A DNA stretch of 64,000 nucleotides from Tilletiaria anomala UBC 951. Lineage: Eukaryota; Basidiomycota; Exobasidiomycetes; Georgefischeriales; Tilletiariaceae. The notes beneath the pieces were generated by a model. It had not been told where the DNA came from and did no database searches. It saw only the letters and a program-made list of their open reading frames with translations. The position numbers were made by a program, and so were the translations under genes. The stretch lies in assembly GCF_000711695.1 (NCBI RefSeq), contig NW_013546998.1, positions 62,001-126,000 of the forward strand, read 5' to 3'. Positions 12,011 to 23,766 of this stretch are shown piece after piece; position 1 is the stretch's first letter; each line of letters begins with the position of its first letter.

Positions 12011-13957
12011 ATGTCGAGCAACGTCGAGATTGGAAAGTGAGTCAAGCATGCCATCGAGACGTGTGCGGTTGGCACGGTGCAGACGCGGGGCGGGGAAAGC
12101 AGGGGGAAAAGGGATAGCAGTGTGTATGCGCAGCAGAACGCAATGCAGAAGAAGGCTTCCCTTCTTAAGTGCTTAGCTTGGAGTGGGTGGCATGGAACTC
12201 TCAAACGGAGATTCTCGCTTCTATCCACGTAGCCACACGAGCAAGGTGCTAGCGTAGGCAAACTGGCGTTCCGAGGCATGTTTATATTCGTGTCTTGGGA
12301 CTTCCAGTGAGCGAGCTACCTACCCGGACGGGGATGTGCAACCCGTCTGCTACAACGCCTCTCACGCAAGCTTAATGCAGGCTGGCATGCCATATTGCTG
12401 AGCGCTCCCAGTACCAGGTGGAAATTCTGGACCTCGTATTTTCGAGGGTCAATTCGCTGACTTGAACTCGGCGCACGCTCTTTTGCCGTCCGAGCAGGTC
12501 CCGGAACGCGGACCTCACCGCACCGACACCTCAAAACACTCCACTCAACACCGCCCCCCTCACCAGGGAAACCCTGTCCAGGCCAACTGTCGGTACCATC
12601 AGCGAAGACAAGGAGGCTGATGACCATGCTGGTGAGTCATATGAAGTAGTGAAACGACTACATCGTTATTATGAAAGCGGGCACAGTTGAACGTAATGCT
12701 AATGAGAAAGTTTATCGTGCAATGCTGTTCCAGGCGCTGCCGCCTCGGTTCTGGCTGCGAACCCAGCCTTGGCTGGGTTGATCCAGAGCAAGCTCAACAC
12801 GCTCGTTGGCCGCTCCTCTGGCTACGTCGAGTTGCTGCCAGACTACGTCAAGCGTCGCGTCGAGGGCCTCAAGGGCCTGCAGGTCGAGCACCAAAAGATC
12901 GAGGCTGACTTCCAGAAGGAGATTCTCCAGCTCGAGAAGAAGTATGCTGCACGATACGCTCCGCTGTACGAGAAGCGTGCCAGCATCATCGCAGGCAAGC
13001 AGGAGCCCACCACCGAGGAGGTCAAGGCTGGCGAGGCGTCCGAAGCTGACGACGAGGAGGCCGAGGACGAGGACGAGGAGGAAGGCGTAGAGGGACAGGA
13101 AGCACCAAAGAAGTCACTCGTCGACGTGCCCGCTCCGGCAGATGGCCAGAAGGGTATCCCCGAGTTCTGGTTGACAGCGCTGCGCAACCACGTCGCGCTG
13201 AACGAGCTAATCACTGACCGGGACGAGGAGGCACTCAAAGCGCTGGACGACATCAAGATGATCCACCTTCCTGACGGCCAGTCCGGATTCAAGCTCGAGT
13301 TCCACTTTGACCCTTCGCGTAACGACTTCTTCTCCGACGAGGTGCTCACCAAGACGTACTTCTACCAGGATGAGGTGGGATACTCGGGCGACCTCGTCTA
13401 CGACCACGCTGACGGTTGCACGATTCACTGGAAAGAGGACAAGGACCTGACGCACAAGATCGAGACTAAGAAGCAGCGCAACAAGAACACCAACCAGACG
13501 CGCACCGTCAAGCGCTCCGTTCCCGTCGAGTCGTTCTTCAACTTCTTCTCTCCGCCCAAGCCACCCTCGGCACACGATGGCGGCGAGCTCGACGTCGAGG
13601 ACGAGGCGGAGATTGACGAGCTCGAGGAGCGCCTCGAGCTCGACTACCAGATCGGCGAGGACCTCAAGGACCGCATCATTCCCCACGCCATCGACTTCTT
13701 CACCGGTAAGGCGCTCCAGTACGAGGACATGGAGGGCCTTGATGACGACTTTGAGGATGAGGATGAGGACGAGGATGACGATGTGAGTCTCCTGTTCCCC
13801 ATTTTCTCTTTCCCTTTTACTTTAACATCTGACTGACCAATCTGATTCACTTTGACAGGATGACGAAGACCAGGACCACACCACACGCCGTCTCGGCGCC
13901 AGTGCAGGCTCGCAGATGGCTGGCTCGGCTGACGCCGAGCAATGCCGGCAACAATAA
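12011..13957 (+). CDS. NAP1: Nucleosome assembly protein 1
   Basis: Histone H2A-H2B chaperone that shuttles between cytoplasm and nucleus and helps assemble and exchange nucleosomes; in yeast it also binds mitotic cyclin Clb2. Exons 12011-12036, 12498-12631, 12734-13782 and 13859-13957 give 435 residues. The dimerisation helix is seen after LLPDYVKRRVEGLKGLQ, with the basic/acidic insert (DDEEAEDEDEEEG), the conserved GIPEFWLTALRNH and FHFDPSRNDFFSDEVLTK region, and the SFFNFFSPP motif. An acidic tail (DDFEDEDEDEDDD) is followed by a last exon ending CRQQ, like the conserved CKQQ end of fungal NAP1. The first exon has only 26 nt and is followed by an unusually long 461-nt intron. Confidence 0.95.
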
Positions 13958-14580
13958 GCGCGTGCGTGCGTGCACCCGCCCCCATCCTCATGACGCTTGT
14001 GCTGGAGTTGGGCCCCTCCTACGATACCTGGCCTCCCCCCTTTCCTCCGAATGCACCAAGGAACTTGGCTTGTCGTCATCACAACCGAACCAACATTTCG
14101 CGCCGCGCATGTGTTGTTTCAGCTTCCATGTATCACCCATCTTCTCCGCGTCTTCCAGTATCAACCTATCAGCGAGCGCGATTGCATGCGTGCACCCGCA
14201 GGAACGCTGCTGCAGCGCACCCACGGCAGAGCAGCAAAGGATAGCAGGGGGCCCTGGGCCCAGAACTTCTTTCAGTAAAGTCAACGCGCAAGGGAGAGGG
14301 GCAGATGAACGCCTTCAGATTGTTGGTTTTTTTTCTTTGTTCCCCATGTCGTTCTGCATCAAGAAAATCCAATATAGAGATCGTGACGAGCATGCGGTTC
14401 GTTGTGGTGCTGGATCTGCGCCCCTCTCTTAGCTATTCCATCATGCTCTGAACGATGCATGCCCTTGCTGCTCATGGGAAAAGAGAAAAGAGAGTTCGAG
14501 TTGAAGTTGAAATACAGCTGCTTTTTCTCTCATCGACCTTGGTATACATCCTTCCGTTTGCGTATCGACCTTGCTCGACC
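13958..14580. other. Intergenic between convergent genes, no gene seen
   Basis: About 620 bp of 3' flank shared by NAP1 and the acyl-CoA ligase. It holds a T-run near 14326-14334 and a CT-rich tract, as expected for 3' untranslated regions. Reading frames on both strands have no recognisable family or splice structure. Confidence 0.55.
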
Positions 14581-16859
14581 TCACGCAGGCGTCTTCAACA
14601 ATCGCTTCAAGACCTTTCCAGAATTACTGTGTGTGCATCAGAGCAAGCGAGGTCAGCGTCAGCAAGCTTGGCGCAACGTATCGAGTACATGGGCCGTGAG
14701 GGCTTACCTCTTGGGAAGCGCATCGACCCATGTGATGCCCTTGATCCTCTTGTAGCCTGCAACATGGCCGTTGATCGCCTTTGTGATGGCCTCACTCCGC
14801 TCCTTCTCCGGCACCTCTGCCGCGTCTTTGCTCGCGACGAGGAATGCCCACGGAATCTCTGTGCCTTGATCGTCCGTGGCGCCGACGACGGCCGCATCAG
14901 CCACGCTGGGCTGCTTGAACAGCAGGTCCTCCAGCTCCCTCGGCGAGACTTGGAAGCCGTTCACCTTGATTATGTCCTTTGTGCGGCCTGTCAGCGTGAT
15001 GTGCCCCTGTTCGCTGACCTTTGCCATGTCGCCCGTACGCAGCCAGCAGTCCGGATCGTCGCGATTGGAAGTGAATGCTGCCCGGTTGCCCTCATCATTG
15101 TGCACATAGCCAGCCATCATTTGCGGGCCCTGGAGCAGCAGCTCGCCTTCTTGGTCAGGTCCTACGTCTGGTATTGCGCAGGACAGTCAAGTCTGTCAGC
15201 ATGGCTGTTCTTCATCAACCCGCGTCATGGACAGCGCGGCATCCTCACCTTGACCATCCGGTCCCAAGATGCGCGCCTTGGTGTTCGGAGCAAGGAAGCC
15301 GACTGAACCAGGTGCCTCTGCCGCATCCTTGACGTTCTGAAGACAAACGATCGGGCTCATCTCGCTCATGCCTATACCCCGCAAAATGACAAAGGCTGTC
15401 AGTATGAGTATGTTGTGTGTGCAGGGATACTGAATGCGCGCATCCAATCCAAGGCCTCACCGTATCCGTCTGTCACATCGATGTTGAGACGCTGTTTGAC
15501 TTGTCTTGCGAGCTCATGAGGCAGACTCGCGGCACCAGACGCAACGCGCCTAAGCGACGTCAGATTGTACTTGTCTACTTCTGGGCTCTTGGCGAGTGCG
15601 AGCACTGGTTGGCCATATGTCAGAAGGAGGATGGATGCGTCAGTCAGGCACGGTACATGCTGAAGCCCCGGGATCCGCTCACAGACTGGTGGGACGACGA
15701 ATACAAACGTCACCTTCTTGTCTTGCGCAACTTGAAGGAAGAGGTCCAGCTTGAATCTTGCAAGCACGACGCGTGGCGTGCCTGTGTACAGCGCGACGAG
15801 CTGTGCAAGAAGCCCGTAAGCGTGGGACGTAGGGAGAATATCGATGTGGAATTGGCTCGCGGGTGGGCTGGAAGGGGAGGAGGAGGACATGTGTTGCTCG
15901 AATTGGTCGTCCATCAGTACGCGGAACTGGAGAACGTTGGCGACAAGGTTGCGGTGCGTGAGCGCGAGCGCCTTGGGCAAGCCGCTGGTGCCCGAGCTGA
16001 AGCAGTACGTCGCCGGGTCCTTGTACGGGTTGATGTCGACTTGGCCCAGGAGCTTCTCCTTGCGCGCCCAAGCGCTCTTTGGCGGCGTGAGCAGGGTGTC
16101 AGCCCAGCTTGCGTGGTGTGATTCGTCAAAGGCGAAGATCTGAGGCTGCACAATCTCCTCGAGCGGCTCTTCGCTGGGGTCCATCTTGGAGCTTGCCAGC
16201 TTGGCAGCTTCTGAGGCAGAGTCGAACGTCTCATCCGCGGCGATGATGATGCAGGCCTTTGTCATGCGTAGCTGATGCGCCAGCTCACGCGGCGTGCACG
16301 AGGGGTTGCACAGCGCGGCGATGCCGCCTGCCATCTGGACGCCGAGCACGGCGGCGCAGTAGTCGTGCTGGTTGGTGCTGAAAAAGGCAACGACGTAGCC
16401 TTTTTGCCATTTTGGCTGCACGACCGCGGCGCCGTGGTGGTATGCGGAGGAGAGGAGCGATACTGCGACGCGCTCGGCGATGGATCGGATTTGCAAGTGC
16501 GACAGCGGAGCTGCCGTAGCAAAGTCGAGAGGCACCCGTTCGTCTCCTTCTGAGGAGGGACCGCGCACGGAGCTCAATGAACGATTGGAAAGCGACTTGG
16601 AGACTCGTTCCTTTGCGATCGCTGTGAGCTTGCCAATTACCGTCGTCGAGGAGGCACCGTCTTGTTGCTGCTGTTGCTCACCATCTTTGCCGTTGCGCGT
16701 GGCCAAGACCCGCGGCGCGATGGGAGACGGGTGGAAGATAGGCTGGGAGAGGCGATCAGATGCGGCTTTGGAGAAGGAGGGTATCAAGAGGAGTTGAGGG
16801 AGCGTGCAGTCGGGTACATCGATGTCCTTGTGCGGCGAGGTGGTGATGACGTGCGGCAT
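14581..16859 (-). CDS. AMP-dependent acyl-CoA / 4-coumarate-CoA-type ligase
   Basis: Adenylate-forming enzyme of the ANL superfamily: it activates a carboxylic acid with ATP and passes it to CoA. Exons 16859-15683, 15604-15461, 15371-15249, 15167-14708 and 14626-14581 give 649 residues. The P-loop motif SSGTSGLPKALALTH lies near residue 285, the central motif GYGMSEMSP spans an exon junction near 440, then GDMAKVSEQGHITLTGRTKD and the hinge region, with the C-terminal catalytic Lys in SNSGKVLKRLL. The layout is that of 4-coumarate-CoA ligase-like proteins, with about 90 extra N-terminal residues including a Gln/Ser-rich insert. Substrate cannot be read from sequence; medium/long-chain fatty or aromatic acids are possible. 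No C-terminal SKL-type peroxisome signal is present (it ends KTPA). It is head to head with the WS/DGAT gene. Confidence 0.87.
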
Positions 16860-17874
16860 GGTTGTGTGGGTTTCCGCGCTGGGATACACTTCACCGTGAG
16901 ACCATGAAGGTGTGCTCGTCGTCGGTCACGGCTCTATTCTTTGGAGGGCGTATCACTCGGGGAGGAGGGGGATGGTGGTTGCAACAGGGTCTCATTCAGT
17001 GCTCAGACCAACCAACCTCAGCTGGCCATTCTATGGCGGAGAAGTGGAGAAGGGTGGATTGAGGCTGGAGGCCGTCCATTCTATTTGCCCAACATAGAGT
17101 GCGTCCGACTCTCGTCTCTAGCAATTCGCCAACGACGCCCTCGAACGGAGGTTCGAGGTACAATCCAGTGTTTGCCACATGCGCGCCAGCTGAATGTACC
17201 CTCACTACTAACTGCGCTGGCTGAGGACACGAGGTACATGACCATGACCATGTACGGGATACATACATGTCTATCCACCATACCGACGGACACATCCGCA
17301 GCGGCCATTCCTCTCATTTTTCACTCGGCCCGGCCACCGAAGGCCGAAGAGGCGGAAGGGCCCGGGTTATGCCAGGCAAATTCACCCGGGGAGCTCCGCT
17401 TTTCCATGGAAATTCATGGGGATCTGGATGATGACGTCGGCAGCAGAAAAGATTGTTGGATGGATTGGGAGCCAAGACGCACGTGAAAGAAGCGCTCCTC
17501 TGACATCCGCCTGTCGCAAAGTGTTCTAATAGAATAAGTAGGTAGGGAGGGAGCGCTGCGTTCCACTCTGAGTAATAAGGAATGCTACTCTTCGACAGAC
17601 AGACAGCCCTTTGGATCCTCAGGTGGCGCAGACCGCCCGTCAGTCCCCAGCGTCCCATACTCTTCCTGCTCGGCCCCGTCTCGCTCCTCGTGAATCTAGG
17701 GCTGCTTCATCGTGCATTGCCAGTGAAGCTGCCAGACGCGCCGGTAGCCGGATCGGATTTCAACCTTCCATTATCCACACAAACTTTCACTGCTTCCCCC
17801 CTTTCACCCCTTGCCTGCCGCCGGGTCGCAGTTTTCATAGACAACATTGTCCCTGCGGGCTGCAGCTACTGACT
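16860..17874. promoter_or_regulatory. Divergent promoter of the acyl-CoA ligase and WS/DGAT genes
   Basis: About 1.0 kb separates the two start codons. A repeated CATGAC/CCATGA stretch lies near 17238-17252. I see no gene and no certain regulatory site, but both genes must take their promoters from this interval, so co-regulation is possible. Confidence 0.5.
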
Positions 17875-20028
17875 ATGCCGCTCGCTCACGGTCGAGGGAC
17901 AGCCGCCGAGCAAGGCGCAGCCCTCCGGGCGAGCATCATCGTTGAGCAAAGCCGTTCATCAGACAGCGCCAGCCAAGAGCGCCGCTCCTCTGTGGCTTGC
18001 AGCAGGCAGGACACTTCATCCTACGAGCAGCTTGCGTCTTGCTCCAACCCTGATATCAGCGTTCCTTCGATGCCCGTGGAGGAGCGATTCTGCGACGCAG
18101 ATCACGGCGAGCCGGCAGACACCACCGGTGTCAAGAAAGAGAGCCGCCCAGCCGAAATGGAGGGCAAGAGACCATCTCAGAAAACTTTCCTTGCATCTGT
18201 GGGCGCAAGTGAAGGCGCTGGGAGCAATGAGAAGTCGCATGCACGTCCTGCCGGTAACCTAAGACGTAAGACACCCTTTGCGATGAAACGCGTCGAAACT
18301 CTCACGGGTATCGACAATCTTACTCTCCTTCTGGTAAGCGTCACACCTGTCATCAGGATCCTGATACACAGCGCCAATGACGCCACATCCTGGCTATTTG
18401 CATGGAAATCCCCCCTCCTTGCAGGAAGATGAGGCGTACCATCCAGCCTGCTTTAGCATCTACATGTTCGAAACTGACATTGACCGACAGACCGTGGAGG
18501 CTTTTCTTGAAAAGCTGGTCGAGCTGTTCCCAAAATACAGATACAAAGTCGAGCTGGATCCTTCGAAAGCAGCAAAGCTAGACAAACAGGCTCGCAAACG
18601 ACTGGCAGCTGCAAATGGGCATGTCGATGTGGAAAATGCGGAAGCCGAGAAGGCCCGCAGGGATCGCAGCGAGCATCCCGACCCGGGACGCAAGACGCGC
18701 TATGCAAAAGGTCTCAAGGCTGGCGCACCCTTCACCCCGGCCAAGTGGCGCATCCTCGATGACTTTGACATCCGCGAGAATCTGGAGGAGCAGACGTGCA
18801 CCGCGCCGAACAATTCCGAGAACGCCCTCTTCGACATTGCCGGTCGCTTTCTGGAGCGTCATTTCAACTATCAGAAGCCCCTGTGGGAGGCTCTTCTTGT
18901 GCACGGCTTGGAAACGGAAGACGGGTCCAAGGCTGGGCTCATGATCAAGATTCATCACGTCCTCTCGGACGGGCAGGGCCTGATCCAGAGCTACGGTGTT
19001 GCCTTGGCCGCCATCGAGCATGGCTTGTCTAGCGAGGACGTCCAACACAGATTCGAGTTGTCCCCAGAGGTCAAAAAGCCAGGGCAGCGTGGGGTCAAGC
19101 CGACGGTGAGGGGCACAGTGAAGCACTCTGCCAAGACGATCCGCGGGCTCTACCTGCGTTCTCGCAAATCATTTCTGTACGCCCCTTCTTCGCAAGAGGG
19201 CCGCGTTTACGGGCGGCGGTACGCACACTCGCGCGGAATCGACATGAACGACATCAAGCTGATCCGCGAGGCGTTCTCGACGGACAAGGAGAAGCTGACG
19301 CTGAACGATGTCGCGTGCGCCGTGCTGTCCAAGAGCATCGCGATCGCCGCGCGTCGCGTCGCGCCGGACGGCAAGGTGCGCGACAAGCGCATCGCGATCT
19401 TTGTCCCGATCTCGGTGCGGCCCAAGGGCAACTATGAGCTGGCCAACATGACGACGGGCGCCATCGCGTGGTTCGCGCTGGATGAGAACATGCCGCTCGA
19501 GGGTCGCCTGGCACAGGTCAACCGCGAGATGACGAGGATCAAAAAATCGCATCTGCCCAAGATCTGGTACAAGACGCTCGACTTTGTCTGCAAGCGCAGG
19601 CTGTGGTACGTCCCACATTATCCCATCGGCAAGGAGTTCTTCGAGAAGGCGTACCGCGAGGTGAGTAGCAGCAGCATCATCATCCTTTGGACGTCTTTCT
19701 TTGTGTGGTTGTGACCTGACTGCTGACTTGCGTGGGCACGCAGTACTCGGTGGCCACCAACGTGCCGGGTCCGCCCAAGCCGGTCAAGTTTGGTTCGCAC
19801 GTGGCGAACCGGTATTTTGTTCTGCCGCCTTCCTCGCCGGGCAAGGGCACGCTGGCGATCGGCCTGATCAGCTACGCCGGCAGCCTATCGGTCTCGGTCT
19901 CGTGCGACGACGTGCCCGAGTTTGCGACACTTGCCAAGGGCATCTGCGCCTCCTTCCAGGATGGCGCAGCAGACCTCATCGCCGCTGCCAAGGAGCGGCT
20001 CGCGGCGCGAAAGGAGAAGGCCGCATAG
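17875..20028 (+). CDS. Wax ester synthase / diacylglycerol acyltransferase (WS/DGAT) family protein
   Basis: WS/DGAT enzymes transfer an acyl group from acyl-CoA to a fatty alcohol or to diacylglycerol, making wax ester or triacylglycerol. Exons 17875-18333, 18425-19660 and 19744-20028 give 659 residues. The active-site motif HHVLSDG lies at residues 330-336 with the catalytic second His and the Asp intact. The C-terminal family domain is clear: the NVPGPPKPVKF region, then a Gly-rich ISYAGSLSVSVSCDD. The family is best known from actinobacteria, Acinetobacter and plants, and has fungal members. About 150 Ser/Glu-rich residues precede the family domain. The ATG at 17875 is the first in frame; the open frame upstream lacks an ATG. 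A related acyltransferase acting on another alcohol or amine acceptor cannot be excluded. Confidence 0.85.
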
Positions 20029-20677
20029 ATTTCCCTTTTACGCTGCTATAATGGAAGAGATACCATGTCCGAGCAAGATGGGACCAGCCAAAGGACAGAG
20101 CTTTTTGCTGCCTCTTTTTGTTATTCATGCTGCTCAGCCGCGCATCTGTATTGCCATTGGCTACACGTGGTATATGTGGCCCCCGCGCTTTCGCCCCCTT
20201 CTTCGCTTGTAATGCATACCCACGAGCAGCCATGCTGCTATATGTACATGTAATGGACCGTCCTTACCAAACACCAAGTCTCGGATCACCAGCTCGCGTC
20301 GTATTGCTCCGAGTCCATATTGCCTGGCAGTGGAACCGCAGACGAGATGGATTTACGGAATATAGTCGTGTGATTCCACGTGTAAACCCACACACAAGTC
20401 GGTGGTCTGCCGCCGCCAGTGCGATATTTTTTCTTCCAGTGAGAGTGAGCGAGCGAGAGAGCAACAAAGCCGTGCACAAGGACGCATGAGAGCTTTTGAC
20501 GAGGTCGAGAAGACTCGCGACGACTGCATCCAAGAGGGTTGTTTCTGACACCACCACGAGCTCAGCTTGACGGCATAAGTGCATACACGCTCACCTGCTG
20601 GACGCATACAGCAGCCGAAGCAAAGCAGACACACCACCCATCTGCCCGCGCCCGCCCATCGGAAAGGAGATCCAACC
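20029..20677. promoter_or_regulatory. WS/DGAT 3' flank and eIF3c promoter
   Basis: About 650 bp between genes on the same strand. It holds a GAGA-rich stretch near 20438-20463. No reading frame here has family resemblance. Confidence 0.5.
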
Positions 20678-23523
20678 ATGTCTTTCTTCCGCAAGGTTGA
20701 CTCGGACTCGGAGTCGGAGTCGTCCGAGGAGGAAGAACTGCTTTCATCTGAAGACGAAGGTCAGGACGCCAAGCCCAGTGCGCCCAAGAAGGGCAGTGCT
20801 TTCCTCAGATCCGATGGATCCTCTGACGAAGATTCTGACGACGACTCCGACTCGGACGATGACGATGACGACGACTCGGACATGGACTCGGACGTTGAGG
20901 GCGGCCAGAAGAAGGCGCCCGTGAACAAGTTCCTGCGCGGCGCAGTATCCGATGGCAGCGATAGCGAGGAGGAGGTCAAGAAGATTATCAAGAGTGCCAA
21001 GGACAAGAGGGCTGACGAGGTTCAGGCGGTGATTCACTCGATCCAGAACGCGCAGCGGATCGATGACTGGGTCGCCATCTCCAAGGGTGAGTAAGGCCGT
21101 GTCCATTTCTTGCCGTATTTGGTCATCGTATCAAGTATTTCTGATCGTTCTGAATCCCTGTATCACACACCTGATTTGTCATCGTGCAGAATTTGACAGC
21201 TTAAACAGGCTCTGCGAGCGGCAAAAGAACGTCGGAGAAGCCATCCCATCCAGCTACATCAAGGCACTCGTCGAGCTCGAGGACTTCCTCACTGCATCCA
21301 TTGCCAAGGAAAAGCAGGCCGCCAAAAAGATGAAGGCTCCTTCGGCCAAAGCGATGAACGGCATGAAGCAAAAGCTTCGCAAGACGATCAAGGAAAACGA
21401 GGAGAGCGTTGCTTCGTACCGCAAGGTGAACAACTAACTTGGATTCGTGCTGCGTTGTGACCATTCGCTTGAATATTGTGTGCTCACGTGCCTTTTCATT
21501 ACGCTCTGCAAAGGACCCCGAGGCATTCGAAGCCGCTACCGCACAAGCTCCGGCGGAAGCGCCCAGTGCTTCGAGGGAGCGTGCGGCAGCCGGAGATGCA
21601 CCAGCGGGCGAAGCTGCTGATGCGTCCGAGGAGTTCCAGACCGTTGGTCGTGGCGGGCGGGCGATCGCCATTAGCAGCGAGGCCCTCTTCAAAACCATGG
21701 CGACCATCATGGAGGCACGTGGGCGTAAGAGCACCGACCGGGCAGGCCAGATCGACACGTTGAACAAGCTCAGCGAGGTCGCCGTCTCTACCTACCAAAA
21801 AATCCGCGTCATCCTCGCCCTTCTCGCCGTTCGCTTCGACTACAATGCCTCTGTGCAGGCCTATCTCCCCGCCGATCAATGGGAGGCAGCGCGCAAGGAC
21901 ATCGACGCCCTGCTTGCCATCGTCGCAGAGGATGCTTCTTACGTCATTCAGGAGGACACGGAAGAGTACGACGACCAGATCGACCGGCTTCCCAACCAGG
22001 ATGGCGAGGGCGAGATTGTCAAGGTTCGCGGCAGCATCACCACCTTCCTCGACCGTCTTGATGATGAATTCACCAAGAGCTTGCAGAACATCGACCCGCA
22101 CACACCAGAGTATGTCGAACGACTCTCGGACGAGAAGTGGCTCTACTCGACGATCATCCGCGCCCAGCACTACTTTGAGCAGCGTAGCTTGGACGACGCC
22201 CTCGACCGTGCGGTCGTGCGCCGACTCGAGCACATCTACTCGAAGCAAGAGGTCATCACACATGCCCTTGAGGCAGCTTGCAGCGACGCCTATGCGACCA
22301 CCAAGTCGCGTTTCTGCCCCGAGCCCGCGCAGATCGCGCAAAAGGGTGGCGCTACCAAGCTGGTTCATGCCCTCTGCGTCCGGCTTTACCGCAGTCGTGG
22401 TGCAGCTGCGGAGCGCGCCAGGACCCGCGCCATGCTCTGCCAGATCTACCACCACGCGCTGCACGCGTACTACCAGCTCGCCCGCGACATGTTCCTCATG
22501 AGTCATCTGCAAGAGGCTATTGCTATGGCCGATGCCGCCACGCAGATTCTCTACAACCGTGTCGTTGTCCAGCTCGGGATATGCGCCTTCCGTGTTGGCC
22601 TCATCCGCGAGTCGCAGACGGCCCTGCAGGACATCTTTGGCTCTGGCCGCGTCAAGGAGCTCCTCGCGCAGGGTCTGCAGCGTTCCGGCCAGTACAATAC
22701 CATCACGCCCGAGCAGGAGAAGATCGAAAAGCAAAGGCAGCTGCCGTTCCACATGCACATCAACCTCGAGCTGCTTGAGTGCATCTACCTCGTCGGCAGC
22801 ATGCTGCTCGAGATCCCCAACATGGCCTTCGCAGGCAACGACCCAGAGCTCCGCAAGCGCGTCATCTCGCGGCCCTTCCGCCGCATGCTTGACTACACGG
22901 ACCGGCAGATCTTTAGCGGCCCGCCTGAGAACACGCGCGACCACGTCATGCAGGCCAGCAAGGCACTCCAGAACGGCGACTGGCAATCCAGCGTTGAGCT
23001 GATCAACGACATCAGCATCTGGAAGCTCATGCCGAATGCGGACAAGGTCAAGAAGATGCTCGCCAAGCGGATCCAGACCGAGGGACTTCGCACGTACCTC
23101 TTCACATACGCAAGCTACTACGACACTGTCTCCTTCGACCACCTCTCCGCCACCTTTGACCTCACCGAGAGTGAGGTCCGCGCGATCGTCAGCAAGATGA
23201 TCTGGAGTGAGGAGCTACCCGCGAGCCTGGACCCGTTCAAGAAGGTCATCGTCTTGCACCGTGCCGAGCTCAGCAAGGTGCAGCAGCTGGCCCAGGCGCT
23301 AGCCGACAAGGTCTCCTACACGCTCGAGCAGAACGAGAAGACGCTCGCCGCAGAGACAGCCAAGGGCGCCGGAGATGGCAAGGACCGGGCCGCTGGGGAT
23401 CGCGAGCGCAACGACGGCGGTGGTCCGAGGAGGGAGGGCCGGCGGACCGGCGGCGGCGGTGGAAGAGGGCGAGGGAGAGGCAGATCTCAATTTACCCATA
23501 GCTTCATCGGGCAAAAGGTCTAG
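20678..23523 (+). CDS. NIP1: Translation initiation factor eIF3 subunit c
   Basis: Core subunit c of eIF3, which binds the 40S ribosome and bridges eIF1, eIF2 and eIF5 during start-codon selection in the cytoplasm. Exons 20678-21086, 21190-21425 and 21514-23523 give 884 residues, the normal length. It begins MSFFRKVDSDSESES, with the acidic Ser/Asp/Glu N-terminal region that binds eIF1/eIF5, then EFDSLNRLCERQKN and the helical core (for example IRVILALLAVRFDYN and EKWLYSTIIRAQHYFEQRSL). A PCI/winged-helix domain lies near the end (LRTYLFTYASYYDTVSFDHLS). The tail is Arg/Gly-rich (GGGGGRGRGRGR) and ends FIGQKV. The second donor is GTGAAC, slightly off consensus, but the frame and conservation demand it. 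Confidence 0.94.
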
Positions 23524-23766
23524 ATTTTGCAGTATAGCCTCGCAAAATGACCATCTCGCATCATCCATGCACATCCACCCAGCACGCTCCGTTCATGTCC
23601 TGCAAGCTTACAAACTTGACATTTAATTGGACTTGCGTACGTACATGTGCTGTGATGAAAGGATGTATATCGTACAATGTGAGGCGGTGCTGGTGTTGAT
23701 GTTCGGCTGGGGTCCTGGATTGGGCTCATACAGCTTGTAATTTGGAGCGAGTGGGATGCACGTAAG
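23524..23766. other. Short convergent intergenic gap
   Basis: 243 bp separate the eIF3c and Dbf4 stop codons. It is 3' flank of both genes; no further feature is seen. Confidence 0.5.

Noticed and set aside
21499-23142. A 547-codon open frame on the minus strand
   Set aside because: Antisense shadow of the large eIF3c exon; GC-rich codons on the sense strand keep the reverse frame open.
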